This document shows, one piece after another, positions 21,454 to 33,764 of a DNA stretch of 64,000 nt. The translations under genes were made by a program, and so were the position numbers. The notes under the pieces are model-generated. The model saw only the letters and a list, made by a program, of their open reading frames with translations. It searched no databases and was not told where the DNA came from. Each line of letters begins with the position of its first letter. Within the stretch, counting starts at the first letter, position 1. The DNA is from Siphonodentalium dalli (lineage: Eukaryota > Mollusca > Scaphopoda > Gadilida > Siphonodentaliidae). The stretch is from assembly GCA_032622095.1 (NCBI GenBank), contig CP136061.1, positions 233,554,944-233,618,943 of the forward strand, in the 5' to 3' direction.

Positions 21454-22424
21454 TGTGTTCGCGCTGGACCGAAAAAAACTTTAGCCAAAAGTTTAGCCAA
21501 ATGAAAATTTTATTAGCCAAATGAAAAAAACTTTAGCCAAATGTTTTTTGGCCAAATTAAAAAAAACTTTGGCCAAATTAAATCATCGCTTTCTGGTCGG
21601 GATTGTCCTTAATTTTTGTTTTGTTTTATATCAATATCTTTTTTAAAATCATTAAATATTTATCCTTGCGAAAATATCTACATGTAAGTGACATCTGGAA
21701 ACTAATAACTGAATATTGTTATTATCAAATTACAATCTGTCATAAAAGCATGCATATTATTTTGACTGTATCGATATTGACGACAAATAGCCACAAAATA
21801 TCTATCGTGATTCACATTTGGCTGATTAAGCTATTGTCTTACACTTGGTGCTCATAAACCTCGACGGTCACAAATACAATTTCATCATAAACATGCATTG
21901 TGCAGAGGCCCCGTGAGTGACCAGACAGACAATGGGGGATTAGGGGATTAAATGTAAAATAATAACCTTTTGTTGTTTCGTGCAGAGTGACGTAATCTTT
22001 CTCCAGATTAAAACACTAAATATGATTGCATATCACTTTATGATCGCTTGGTTGATAGAGCTGTCGATCGGCTTTCCCTTTGTACTGTCCGCGATCGGGT
22101 TTCCCTTTGTACAGTCGGCGATATATTCCCACTTTCGTTGTTTTCGGACTAGATCGTTCACATCACTAAATGTTAGAGCTTACCTTTTGCTGCTACGGAA
22201 CGATATTTCATAAGTACGAAAATAATGAAATACTTTCGTCACCTAACTTCGTCTTGAATGTCGATCTATTGAGCGCTTTTATTAATTAGCTTTCTGACTC
22301 CATGCTTTCAGTCTCCATTTGGGGTCAAAGTTTAGCCAAAAGTTTAGCCAAATGAAATTTTTATTAGCCAAATTCGAAAAAGATTAGCCATTGGCTAATT
22401 TGGCTACCGACAGCGCGGACACTG
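21454..22424. mobile_element. Diverged hAT-like relative with TTTAGCCAAA repeats
   Basis: The left end GTGTTCGCGCTGGACC and right end CAGCGCGGACACTG are inverted and match the TIR of the 504-bp hAT family. Subterminal TTAGCCAAAT motifs replace the TTTGCCAAAT of that family. No target duplication is visible and the outer two bases on the left have changed. ORFs inside (84 and 77 codons) have no transposase features. It abuts the LINE region. Confidence 0.7.
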
Positions 22425-25400
22425 TGACAGACAGACGGTGACAATCATGTTCAAAGTTTTGGAGATGAAAATTAAATGCAAAGATCCAATTGATTATTGC
22501 AGTATCACCAAGATGACATAAAATGACTCGTCATTATTTGTACGCTTTGATGATGATTCGTCCAAAACCAATGTAACTATTCTATCTTCTAAAGACTGTG
22601 CTTCCCAAGGAGTGAAAATGACAACACCAAGAAAGGTCAACGAAATGACAACACCTCAGGACAGGTCTAATGCTGCACTGAGTGATTTAAACGATAAGCA
22701 GTCTTTTTTGTTACAGGATCAGACATTCAACACAAAACTATGACACAGGTTCTCCGAATCTTAACATACAACTGTAAAAACATCAAGACTTGTGCTAATA
22801 CCTTCAAATATTTGTTTGATAAAGTGGACTTTATTTTAATTCAGGAACACTGGCTTTTTAATTGTGAAATGAACCTCATAAACGAACTAAATGGTGACAT
22901 TACCGGATGTGGAAAAGCAGTTGATGATAGTGATCCTATTTCTCCGTCGCACATGCCCCGAGGATATGGTGGAGTTGCTGTTCTTTGGAAACGATCTTGG
23001 GATAAGGTAGTGAAGACCGTTAGTGATGGCTGTGTACGTATTCAATGTGTGGAAGTGATAACACAACCAAGGATTCTTCTTGTATCTGTTTATATGCCAA
23101 CATCATCTAGTGACAATAGTAGTGAATTCCAGAACATTCTCGACCAATTATATGCTATCATCACCAAATATAAACTGACACACACAATCATTATTGGTGG
23201 AGATTTCAATATTGATCTCTATAAGTATCCGGATTCTAATCGCACCAAAGACCTTCTTGCACTAATGAATGAATTTAATTTCAATACAGAATCGAAAGGA
23301 AAAACATTTCTCAATGTGAAAGATGTCTTTGTGTCTGAACTTGATTACATTTTCCATCCTGACATCCTGAGCGTTAAGTCAACACATTTTGATCTAGTTA
23401 ACAATACTTCTGACCATGTACCTGTATATCTTGAAATACCTTATCAAATTCTTAGAACAGAGGAACCGCCTGATGATACAAATCAAAACAAGAGGACATT
23501 ATGGAAAAAAGTTGATATTCAACAATATTCTGAACTTACAGCCATGAAAATTTCCAAATTCATGTGTGATTCCTATGTTAAGGATACTGATGTGATGATA
23601 TCCATCAATTCATTATTTAATATCCTCACAAGCTCTGCTGGTGAATGTACTCCGAAAAGAAGACTTAACAAAAATAAACCTAAACTAGATGTTTGGAACC
23701 AATTTATCGCCAGCGCACTGCATAAGAACCGGAAGGCACACTCAGATTGGATAACAGCTGGTAAACCAAGTGACCCAACAAATGAGTTGTGTATCAACAG
23801 AAAAGATTCTCGGAAGGAATATAGGTTGCTTGTGCGCAAAGCTGTATTACAGAAGAATATGAACCTAAAGAGTTCCATCATGCAGGCTAGAGAAGCAGAT
23901 AAGGACCTTTTCTACAGGTTGATCAAACGACAAAAATGTAATGGTAACACCTTTATTAGTGATTTATATGTGAATGACACCAAGTACAGCAACGATGATG
24001 TAATTGATGGATGGCATGAACACTTTAGTAAACTTGCATCTCCAAGTGACAATACCTCATATGACTTCTCTTTTTACCATCAAGCACTTGATGACTATGC
24101 TGCAATCAAAGCTTCTAGGACTGAGAAGACAGCATTAGTGGTTGATGTTCAGAAAGTGAAGCATTCAATTTCAACGCTAAATAAAGGGAAAGCCGAGGAT
24201 ATTTTTGGACTTTCTGCAGAACACTTTCGATATGCTAGTGACAATTTTATGTTCATATTAACTGAATTAATCAACGTGATACTTCAGCATAACACTATTC
24301 CGACTCCATTGAAAACTGGTCTTCTCAACCCTATCTACAAGAACAAAGGTGAAAAAAATAATTCTGGAAATTACAGAGGAATAACTGTTCTACCTGTTCT
24401 ACTTAAAATTATTGAAGTTATCATTCGCGACGAGCTAAGGAAATACACTCTACCTGAACAATCACCTTTACAAAGAGGTTTCACGGCAAATGCTTCTCCT
24501 TTAAATAGTGCACTCTTGTTAGAGGAAGCAATCAGGGAGCAATATGACAACAAAACAGATGTATATATTGCCTTACTCGATGCCAAGTCAGCTTTTGACG
24601 TTGTTTGTAAAGAAATTCTTCTTCGAAAAACTTTTATCACATCAACTGACTACAACACATGGTCTATTATTGATGATCTTCATTCTGACTGTTCTTCTGT
24701 CGTCAAATGGGCATCCAAGAAATCTGCAAGTTTCCAAATATTACAAGGAGTGCGACAAGGCGAAATTTTGAGTGCCGATCTTTACAAACTTTATATTAAT
24801 GATCTCCTACAACGTTTATCTGATCAACACCTTGGGATTACGATTGGAAATACAAATGTATCGGCAACTGCCTGCGCTGATGATATTGCCCTTGTGAGCT
24901 CAAACGTCACTGATTTACAAACTCTCATTAATGTGGCATACCAGTATAGCAGAGAACACCGGTATTTGCTCCAACCTAAGAAGAGTGTCATTATCAAAGT
25001 ATCCCAATGTGGAAAGAAGAAGCATCCAGTTGAATCCTTCACCATTGACAACATAAATATGCCCAATGTTGACTCCTCCTCACATTTAGGAATTATTCGG
25101 GCAACATCTATCAATAAAACTATTCTGGAAACAATAAACAACAATATCAAAAAGGCTCGTCGGACTGCTTATGTTCTTATGCCTCTTGGATTCCATGGTG
25201 AGAATGGCCTGGATCATCAAACATGTATACATCTATTTAACATTTATGTAGCTCCTGTTTTAACTTATGGATGTGAAGTTTTAATTCCATCTCCGAAGCA
25301 TGTGAAATTATTGGAGTGCTTCCAAAAGAAATTCATCAAACAGATTTTATCACTATCAAATGCAGTTGCAGACCCGGCTGTATTTATTTTATCGGGACTT

Positions 25401-26351
25401 TTACCTATTCAGGGACAAATCGACAAAAAAGTACTTGTTTTATTCAACAATGTTTGTAGACAACCTGATTCTGCCATTGAAAAAACGCTCGCCCATCGTC
25501 AACTTTTACTTAAAGATATCAACAGCAATAGTTGGTTCTCAGAGGTCAGAAAGCTATTTCTAAAATATGATTTATTGTGCATCTATGAGGAACTAACATC
25601 ACCACACAGCAAAGAGGAATGGAAACATCTAGTGAAGAAAGCAGTTAAATTGTACTGGAAAGATCGGATTGTCGCTGAAGCTGCTTTCTACAGTACTTTA
25701 GCACGTCTTAATTCATATTCGTATAATCCTGGGATAGTCAACCAGCTTCTGAAGACCCGCAATGAGCAACATCGATCCTGTTACAAACTATCAACCAAAC
25801 TTCGACTCGTGACAAATACATACTCACTTGGTATACGCCAACAGCGATACAATAAAAATTCAACTTCTGATATATGCTTGCTATGTAATGAGGAATCTGA
25901 AACCATGCAACACTTTCTACTGCACTGTACATATTTACAACCTGTCAGAGATCGGACACTCCCTCTAGTAGCTGAATGTTATCAGAGTATATTCACTTCA
26001 GAATTCAAACTGTGTACGGATGAAATAAAAGTACAATTCCTGACTGATCCTTCATCACTACCTGGCATAGAGACTGCTGATATCCACACTATTGAGGACC
26101 TGCATCATCATTCATCTGACCTCTGTTACTACCTTCATTGTGCGCGATACAGAACACTGTCTGCAAAAAAGTAACTTTCATAAATTAATACATCTGCGAA
26201 TGCTGAATCTGCACGTCTCCACCAAATCTTTGTTTTATCTAAGTATTATTTTAGGCTGTACATATGTATAGACCACAGTTAAGTGCGGACTTTACTCGCA
26301 ACACGAGGTTGTCCTAAACGGACGGATCGATAGCTAGAAGAAGAAGAACAG
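22425..26351 (+). mobile_element. LINE element, probable extent
   Basis: The ORF at 22740-26174 has about 315 bp upstream to the neighbouring hAT relic and about 175 bp downstream to a TAGAAGAAGAAGAA tail (26334-26348), a simple 3' repeat usual for several LINE clades. The 5' boundary is not defined and target duplications were not found, so the limits are approximate. Confidence 0.7.
22740..26174 (+). CDS. APE-type non-LTR retrotransposon polyprotein (ORF2-like), intact
   Basis: A single 1144-residue frame. It makes the endonuclease and reverse transcriptase that nick the target and copy the element RNA. The endonuclease spans about residues 5-235, with QEHW (35-38), GGDFNIDL (153-160) and SDHVP (224-228). 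The reverse transcriptase spans about 480-790, with LLDAKSAFD (612-620), GVRQG (670-674) and CADD (712-715), where most families have FADD or YADD. A C-terminal CCHC knuckle (C-x2-C-x8-H-x4-C) lies at 1046-1063. All catalytic residues are present and there is no frameshift or stop, so the copy looks young. No ORF1 is visible upstream in the 315 bp after the hAT relic. The clade is unclear: APE + RT + C-terminal CCHC fits I/Nimb/R1-like groups, and I see no RNase H. Confidence 0.95.
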   Translation: MTQVLRILTYNCKNIKTCANTFKYLFDKVDFILIQEHWLFNCEMNLINELNGDITGCGKAVDDSDPISPSHMPRGYGGVAVLWKRSWDKVVKTVSDGCVRIQCVEVITQPRILLVSVYMPTSSSDNSSEFQNILDQLYAIITKYKLTHTIIIGGDFNIDLYKYPDSNRTKDLLALMNEFNFNTESKGKTFLNVKDVFVSELDYIFHPDILSVKSTHFDLVNNTSDHVPVYLEIPYQILRTEEPPDDTNQNKRTLWKKVDIQQYSELTAMKISKFMCDSYVKDTDVMISINSLFNILTSSAGECTPKRRLNKNKPKLDVWNQFIASALHKNRKAHSDWITAGKPSDPTNELCINRKDSRKEYRLLVRKAVLQKNMNLKSSIMQAREADKDLFYRLIKRQKCNGNTFISDLYVNDTKYSNDDVIDGWHEHFSKLASPSDNTSYDFSFYHQALDDYAAIKASRTEKTALVVDVQKVKHSISTLNKGKAEDIFGLSAEHFRYASDNFMFILTELINVILQHNTIPTPLKTGLLNPIYKNKGEKNNSGNYRGITVLPVLLKIIEVIIRDELRKYTLPEQSPLQRGFTANASPLNSALLLEEAIREQYDNKTDVYIALLDAKSAFDVVCKEILLRKTFITSTDYNTWSIIDDLHSDCSSVVKWASKKSASFQILQGVRQGEILSADLYKLYINDLLQRLSDQHLGITIGNTNVSATACADDIALVSSNVTDLQTLINVAYQYSREHRYLLQPKKSVIIKVSQCGKKKHPVESFTIDNINMPNVDSSSHLGIIRATSINKTILETINNNIKKARRTAYVLMPLGFHGENGLDHQTCIHLFNIYVAPVLTYGCEVLIPSPKHVKLLECFQKKFIKQILSLSNAVADPAVFILSGLLPIQGQIDKKVLVLFNNVCRQPDSAIEKTLAHRQLLLKDINSNSWFSEVRKLFLKYDLLCIYEELTSPHSKEEWKHLVKKAVKLYWKDRIVAEAAFYSTLARLNSYSYNPGIVNQLLKTRNEQHRSCYKLSTKLRLVTNTYSLGIRQQRYNKNSTSDICLLCNEESETMQHFLLHCTYLQPVRDRTLPLVAECYQSIFTSEFKLCTDEIKVQFLTDPSSLPGIETADIHTIEDLHHHSSDLCYYLHCARYRTLSAKK

Positions 26352-26397
26352 TCTAGTGACCAAAATACATAAGGTTGCCAAAAGCAAGGAAAAAATA

Positions 26398-28068
26398 CGA
26401 TATCCAGGGGGGGGTCTGCAAAATAATTCCGTATATAGGGCCGGGGTGGGTGGGTGATCCAAAGGCGGAAAAAATGGTGCTGGTAATAATTTTCCAAAAT
26501 GGGTTTTTTTCAAACAATTTACAAGTACTGACCATGTAATGTTGTTTGTAAGCATGTTAGTACCATGCTTGTTGGTATATGGCTATATAGGCAGCTAAAG
26601 TGACCCATCATTATTACTTACTTATACAGCCACCATCATTATTACTTACTTATACAGCCACCATCATTATTACTTCGTAACATTCTGGATTTCACAGTAT
26701 CCCGGACCGTATTAACGTTCAGGAAACTTATGATCAACGGAAGAAATATTTAGTAACAAAATTAATATATTACCCAGTTGTATTATCTGAATAAAAGTAA
26801 TAAAACAAAAGAACTCTATCACAAATTGGATACTACATGGTGAATACTCAATGATGACTACTAGTAGATGTCATTAACCTGATTGTTGCATAACATGAAT
26901 TGAAAAGGGTATCTCATAAATTTCTAATGTCTGAAATACTGTCTTGTTCTGGCATGTAATCAAATTCATTCCTTCTGGTTATTTCTCATCTTGAATGATT
27001 GCAAGTAATGTTAATTTGCATCAATTATTCAAATAAAACTGAATTGGTTATGATGAATGACATTACTGTTTACTGCTCAGACAATCCTAAATGAAGGTGA
27101 CGCTATTCTCATTGAATTTCCGAACTTCATCTGGGAGCTTTACTGCTCAACACGACGAAACTGAAATACTAATTGTATATTGTTATCACTTACAAATAGA
27201 TGAACTGAAATAATGTGATGCATTCAGATGCATTGAGAAATGACATTCAATTCTTCATTCTGGTCTATCACCATACCAAACCACATCAAAATTTGACAAC
27301 CGACACTTAACTTATATTGCAAAAACTTTGTATGGACTGCATTTCATAAAGTCGAACAGGGCCCATAACTCTGGTAGGCATTGGTGGTCACAACCCGCGA
27401 TATTATGCATATTCGTCCCCCATTTCTGGTCCGTCACCATGCCATAGGGCATCAAATATGACAACTGACTCTTGAGTTAAAATTCAAAATGTTTGTATGA
27501 ATGGACAGACGGCTCGAGACGTCAACTATATACCCGCCGACTAATATCGGGCAGTATAATAACCATATATCTATGTGTATACATAACCAAAAAACAATTC
27601 CCCTCCCACCCCATCCCGTTGGATAAGACTAAAGAGTTCTTTGGTCATGCACATATAATTGTGGAACCCCTGACCTGTTTACCACTATTTACACTGGTCA
27701 GTGTTCTCTGTCAGACACAACACACTCGATATATTAAGGCTATAATAGGGGTTTAGGGCAATTTGTGACATATAGTGTACCTACACAATGCTTAATTAAT
27801 ATTGTTGTTAGATACTGAAAACACCAGGAAACACATAGAAATACATTATATTAGTAAGGCAGTTAACACAGTTATTTAAGAACGGCTAAAAAAAACCTCT
27901 GAAATTTTGATAAAAACATGAGAAATGGGGGGTGGGTACCCAAAATTTTGGAGGAATTTTTTTTTTTTTTTTTGCAAAAATGGGGTGGTGGGTCCCTCGA
28001 GGTCGGAAAAAAACATTTTGGGCCCTATATGTGCAATTTTTTTCCAGACCCCGCCCCCCTGCGATATC
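26398..28068 (-). mobile_element. T3 element: hAT-like TIR transposon, inverted copy
   Basis: The element spans 26405-28061 (1657 bp). Both ends read inward as CAGGGGGG(G)GTCTG followed by AAAA and ATATAGGGCC. CGATATC flanks it on both sides (26398-26404 and 28062-28068), a 7-bp match. The body is the reverse complement of the T3 copies at 43783-45653 and 46426-48276. No transposase frame. The CAGGG start suggests hAT, though hAT normally makes 8-bp duplications. Confidence 0.82.
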
Positions 28069-28572
28069 AGGAAGATATCAACATATAGAACACTCTTTAA
28101 AGTTTACTGAAGAAAAAGATGGGCTTTTTGTTGCTCTCTGCCAGGGATGGGGTAATTGTAATTTGTAATTGTAATTGACTGTAATTAATTACATTTTTTC
28201 AAGGTAATTGCATGTAATTGGTAATTGAGTTTATTCTCAATTACATGTAATTGCAATTGTAATTGCAATTGTAATTGGCTAGGGTGTAATTGTAATTGTT
28301 ATTAGGAGATTCTCTGGTGCAATTTATATATAATGACGTGTTTACTGTTCAGTTACATGCAAGTATTACAAGCATTGATCAACATATTTTATAACACAAA
28401 ATTTAAATGTACTTCTAATATGTATATGCAGAAAGAACTGGGACTGACGGCGTATAACATCTTTATACATTTATTTTCATGCATATCTATAAATGTATAC
28501 ATATTTAAGGTTTGATATGCTCTCAAAATTTGATGGAGGCTAACAATAAACTGTGAGTATATATAGTTTTCT
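28069..28572. repeat. TAATTG-rich low-complexity stretch
   Basis: From 28150 to 28305 the sequence is built of GTAATTGTAATT words on both strands, introduced by CAGGGATGGGGTAATTG. That introduction is like one end of a TIR element, but no matching right end is seen. The remainder to 28572 is AT-rich with no gene. Confidence 0.6.
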
Positions 28573-28574
28573 AC

Positions 28575-28810
28575 AGTAGCAACCGACAGGACACCGTAAG
28601 CGCACATGCAGAACCGATATCGGGCTAGGTCAACGCATACATCGTACATATTTTATAATTGGAACCCGATTTCGATTGCGTGAAGAGCGATTGCTATCAA
28701 GACTGACATTCTCCGATCCACCGTACACTTGGTTTGACAATCGACGTAAACGATCGAGGTACGCTGGTGTCGACACGTGCACATCACGTCAATCAAACTC
28801 CGATCCTTAA
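28575..28810 (+). CDS. Unassigned open frame with WF-x-NRR motif
   Basis: A frame without ATG is open between stops at 28572 and about 28810. It contains RLREERLLSRLTFSDPPYTW directly followed by FDNRRKRSR, and then a possible donor ATCGAG|GTACGC. WF-x-NRR-K resembles the third helix of a homeodomain, but the residues before it do not fit helices 1 and 2. An acceptor-like ttttctacag lies at its left edge. It may be an exon fragment or chance. Confidence 0.2.
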
Positions 28811-30580
28811 GGGGTTCGCCAAATTACAATGCAATTTGTCAATAGATTGCTCTTACATGTTTTAAGCTATCAAACTGAAATATGAGGTTTTTTTTCGATG
28901 CGCTTAACTTGATTAGATATAATTGTCACCGGGTTACTCTGTGGCCCAAAATGTGTCATTGACGCCATATATAGCTACATGCATACATTTACCACCCGAA
29001 CAGGAAGTAGACCGCACCACAAATAGTAAGATTGTTGTAGGCCTATAGAAAATTTTGGTCTGCTATGTTCCACCAGTAAAATTGTTATATAAAACTGCAC
29101 TGAATACATTAGTTAGATGGCCACATAAAACAACATATTTGTAATTTCACGCAATCGGTGTTAATTTGAAGTCCTCTTTTGCCATGGCAACATGAGATGT
29201 TGGAGCTATATGATGACACTGTATAGTATACCGGACATGGAATTTCAAAGCAGTGAGTGAGTGGCGCCTGATGTCAATTCGATTCTTTCCAATATTGAAT
29301 AGTCAAACTAAATATCTATTTAGTATAAATGATGGCCTTTGAAGTCCCCCCAGGAATCCTGGCATACAGCTAACGGTTTCCCCCAGGAAACCTGACACTG
29401 AATGAGTCAATTACGCTATCTTAAAAGAAACCACATTGCAGCTGATGACAGAACATGACTATGGTTTTTGATATTTCGTTTAAATTTGGAAGGATTAAGT
29501 CTTGCTCACAGTGCAGAACATGTCGAGATATCCATGGATCGATTGTGAATTTTAGTTCACGGTATATATGGTAAAATGCGCCTTACATATAGTTCTTATT
29601 ATAATCAGTAGATCACGACACAACAGTGTAGCTTTGTAGGCTTAAATATAGTATCATTAATCACAAAAGTGGGCACCATATAAGTAGCAATTTGTAGAAT
29701 TTTCAAGACTTCGATTTTCTGTCGCTTTCTGAAACTTTGCTTTTCAAAAGAGGTATCTATAAGGTAGTGTGTATATGTTCTCCCGAACTCCACAAGAAAT
29801 TCCTGCAGGAATATAGCTAATTTATTGGCGCGATGATATATTGATACATGATATATCAGCGTTTGAGACGCACGGGCAATTGATGGTTTTACTAATGGTC
29901 TTTAATTGCAGAGTTATGTAATAAACGATATCACGTTCCTTCCCACAGCGTCTCCAGCGACTGAGTCATGCGTGCTTGGTGCATATTTAATTATCTTAAT
30001 ATATGAATTATACGGAGTCGTTCACGGCTAAAAGTTGTCGAGCATTCAACACCAGACTTCGTCTGATAACAAGTTGAATAATTTTCTGACTTTTATAGCC
30101 CCTAGTCGCAAGTTTCTACAAACGATTGTATCGGAGTATTTTGGTTAATGCCAATTAAACTTTCTAATTTATTCTGAGAACAAACTACAATGAGTAATGT
30201 CAGAGTATTTATCTATAGCAGCAACTGAATGGGCACCGTATAATCTAAACCTATACGTATATATATGATAATGCACGAAGAGTCGACATGACGCACATAT
30301 CTATATGCGAATATCTCAATAATATAGAACAATATCAAGAATTCCCATGCTATATCCTTCTTCCGGCGAACCTGCATGACGCATGTATAAAGTTTCCAGA
30401 CAGAGCTTCCATATATATATAACTGGATTTTTGTCGGTAATTCCATTGTAACAGTAATGTTTACATAATAATGGTTTTGACATAAGTAATGTTTACATAA
30501 TAATGGTTTTGACATAAGAGAAATATATTACTGGAGAGTTATTAATAATGTAAATAAGAACAAAGTCCATCTATATTTTT
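28811..30580. other. No gene seen; AT-rich intergenic
   Basis: No supported ORF. A 32-bp direct repeat around GTTTACATAATAATGGTTTT occurs twice in tandem at about 30455-30518. A faint copy of the sequence around 28575-28640 appears near 30215-30290. Confidence 0.5.
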
Positions 30581-30609
30581 CAGCCAATACGCCAAGGATT
30601 TGATAGCAA

Positions 30610-31140
30610 ACAATATGTAATCGGGGTTCACGATTGGATGGCTAGTGGCATCTAATCGCGAGCACGGGTGGCACGTGATGTTCGATTGAATATCAGAATG
30701 TAGGATATCATATAATACCATATCCCATAATATGTCAAATATAGCGAATTATCGAAATATGAAATACAACGAAAAAGCGAAATAGGAAAATACAGCGAAA
30801 TAGCGGAATAAAAAATGCAGCGAAATGGCGAAATATAGAAATAGGAAATTATTTGTATTAACTATAAATAAAGGAGATATTTGAAGAAGTGTTTTAAAGA
30901 GCGTAACCCAAACCTCCCCCAAGCCCACCCACCATATAGAAGAATTTGACTTATATTTAACCAGAGTTGATATATTGTAGTGTTGTAATTTCTCATACAA
31001 ATCACCGTTATTTCGTAAAGGTACATTCTTTATAGAGTTATTACCCTTTAGATTAAATATTATAGTCAATCGAAACCACGCGCGTGCCTCCCGTTGTCGC
31101 GATTGTATGCCAATAGCCATCATATCGTGAACCCCGATAT
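30610..31140. mobile_element. Small TIR element (about 520 bp)
   Basis: The left arm ATCGGGGTTCACGATTGGAT plus GGCTAGTGGC (about 30619-30649) and its inverse (about 31106-31136) form terminal inverted repeats of about 30 bp with few mismatches. A second left arm of the same type occurs at about 33723-33755 without a partner. No target duplication is clear. GAAATAGCGAAATA-like short repeats lie near 30765-30840. Confidence 0.7.
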
Positions 31141-31309
31141 GTTATCATTTGATATAGTCAAGCGTGTGCGTATTAGGTGATATTTTTCTGTACGTGTTGA
31201 TAATGGTTATTTTATATGTTTTACTTTTATGATAATTTCGCATGAACTATAACTTCGAAGCATTGAGTTTCTTTCAGAATGCATATTTTCACATATAAGA
31301 TGCTGTTAG

Positions 31310-31621
31310 AACGGTTGTTACCAAAAGGCCGTCCCACGAGATATTGTTGTCGATATATTGGGTAATTTCTTGGCTCGTTTGAACCGACCATGCTATCATT
31401 ACAATGGAGTTGATTATTATTCGGATATTGGACTACTAAAAAGCAATTACATTTTTGTCGCCATATGGAGTTCATGGTGTCAGGCAATTTCTGAACCCGA
31501 TTATGAGTTGTCGCCCAAAAGAATCGTTTGCGCATGTCGGTCCTTTTGGGTCAACGATGAGGTTAATAAAAACGCCTTTTTAATTCCACGAAATCCTTAT
31601 ATCCAAATAAGCTCTTATTAA
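31310..31621 (+). CDS. Unassigned ORF, up to 104 codons
   Basis: Open from 31310 to TAA at 31621 with no ATG near the start. It includes VPRDIVVDILGNFLARLNRP and ends NAFLIPRNPYIQISSY. Composition is protein-like and several codons contain CpG, but there is no known domain, and the opposite strand is also open for 102 codons. Candidate only. Confidence 0.25.
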   Translation, partial: NGCYQKAVPRDIVVDILGNFLARLNRPCYHYNGVDYYSDIGLLKSNYIFVAIWSSWCQAISEPDYELSPKRIVCACRSFWVNDEVNKNAFLIPRNPYIQISSY

Positions 31622-32403
31622 TGCGGCAAGAAAATAAATGCGTTGTCGCTTAAATAGCTTCCCTTTATTGAACGATGCTTCGCGATCTCAACATTCTCAT
31701 CGCTTGCCACGAAAGCGCGAGAATTATTGTTCATTAGCACGACATTGTTTCTGAGAAGTGAGGTTCAAACACATGAATAATCGATGAGGAGTGTCACCTG
31801 GGTCTAGGCGTCAAATCGCACGCATCGAGGACGTCAGTATGTATAATATCCTGCCGCGCGGCCAAATAATTACATCAATTTATCTCGCAATAACAAAGTG
31901 TCGCATTGGATGATTGTTCAGAGTTTATTTTCCACACACGTAGTTGATTAAACCAAACGATTGGCTTACTATGGCGCGTGATATACGTCTAAATTATGTG
32001 GCAACAGCACCTTTAGTCCGCGATGAGTATATATACTCGAAGATCGACACTCTCAGAACAAATGTGTACAAGAAAACCATAGTCAGAAATGGTAACGCGC
32101 CCAAGATCATATATTATATACCCGTGATTGTAATTATAGAATCTTTTTTCATTTCTGTTATTTGTAATTGGCATATATAGCTTATCACAAACCAAAAAAA
32201 CGAAATTGAAATTCTCAACTACACCTTTTACCGGGCTCGGCCTCGGGTCGGGTCGCACTACAGCTCGGCCTCGGGGTCGCACTACAACTTTTAATGTGTC
32301 CCAATAATTAACATTCTATAAATAGAACCCCAGCGCTATGGCAGCGCCCAGGCGAAATCAGAATTTGCAATAAATTCTACACAATATGTTTTAAAGTTTT
32401 GTC
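31622..32403 (+). other. CpG-rich patch with one small ORF, otherwise no gene
   Basis: A small frame from ATG at 31971 (MARDIRLNYVATAPLVRDEY and about 20 more) ends before a possible donor AATG|GTAACG at about 32092. Unassigned. A CTCGGCCTCGGGTCG-type direct repeat lies near 32235-32280. Confidence 0.3.
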
Positions 32404-33001
32404 TTAAAGGGGTACTGTACGCCAAATGTTGTTGTTGGTTTCTATAGTCTCCGAGTCGGAGAATAAGGTAACAATTTTTTTCATTATTTGAAAGTCTGTT
32501 GAGTACGAAGTAGTGTTACGGATGACAAATTTTCCGGAATGCAAAAATACAAATTGTCGTTGTCGAGTAATTTTTGTACAGTTTTAAACCAAATGAATCA
32601 AATAAAAGTTATATTATAGGCATACTAGTCCCATATAATCATTTAAGTTATTGTATCGTCGCTAGTACTAGTCAGTGGGTGGCTTGAGTGTTCTCCCCGT
32701 ATCATCATAATATTTTAAGCGATCGTGTATGCGATCGGTTTAACAATCCAGTATCCCTCAATTAATTTATTTGATTACGGAAATTCGTAATTTAATTAAC
32801 GCCATTTTATGGCTCCAGTCATAAATTCAATTTATATCAAATTATTAACTTTTAAATTATTAAATTTTAAGATAGCCTATTAACCTGAGCGTTTACAGAA
32901 TACATCTTCGACTCAAATTACTTATGTTTCTATATATTATCGTGATTAGATCGTTGTTGTCACCGGAAATTTAATGAAAATGGCGTACAGTACCACTTTA
33001 A
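32404..33001. mobile_element. TTAA-flanked TIR element, 590 bp
   Basis: The element spans 32408-32997, with ends AGGGGTACTGTACGCCA and TGGCGTACAGTACCACT. TTAA flanks both sides (32404-32407 and 32998-33001). TTAA duplication fits Kolobok or piggyBac. No coding content. The interior is AT-rich. Confidence 0.88.
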
Positions 33002-33760
33002 ACAAAATGGTGTAGAAATGACACATGGCATATGTGTCGGTGGAATGTTATCAACATTGAATATGAGTGAATGTGTGAGCATATTATAATTAGTAGATGA
33101 GATATACGTTCTATTAGAGACACAAACCTCGTAAAAGCTACCATATTAAAAATATCACAGAAGCTTTAAGGGCACGTGAGGCCTTAGTTGTCGAAAATAT
33201 TCATATTTGTTCTAATCACCGTAAACAGAAAAACATTAAAACGCATACAGTTTCGTTCATATATACCATGACCATCACGTACACAGCATGTTATCATAAA
33301 GACCTACTATATTTTACCTAAGCAAGAGCCTGATTGTGTTACAGAAGACAGCACAATGTTACTGGTTAATCACACACAAATGGCATAAACGCTCTTTATT
33401 AGTTCCATATCAGGAATTCACCAACAAAGAACGCTCTTTATGTTTATACCATCATAATATAAACAAACACCAGGAAAGTAACTTTTTATGCTTTTGTTTA
33501 CATAACAATGGTCAAACATTTGACAATAACATACTGTTTATGCGATATTTCTTATTTGTACACGGACAAAGTCTGTCTACATTTTGATGTTCTTTCTGTT
33601 TGTGGCGGTTTTTGACGGGTGGAAATATTTTCACAGAATACCCACCGCCAAGGCCAACCGTACCTTTAAAACATTGTGCTATACCAGCAAATACGCCAAG
33701 GATTATATAGCAAACTATATGTAACCGGGGTTCACGATTAGATGGCTAGTGGCATCTGAT
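33002..33760. repeat. Repeat family R, copy at 33 kb
   Basis: About 33176-33680 matches 59452-59935 with shared landmarks AATATTCATATTTGTTC, AACGCTCTTTAT, ACATTTGACAATA, GGCGGTTTTTGACGG and the block ATACCCACCGCCAA. The last block recurs at 16331, 59199 and 62517. The 83-codon ORF here is repeat-derived. The class of R is unknown. Confidence 0.7.
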
Positions 33761-33764
33761 CGCG

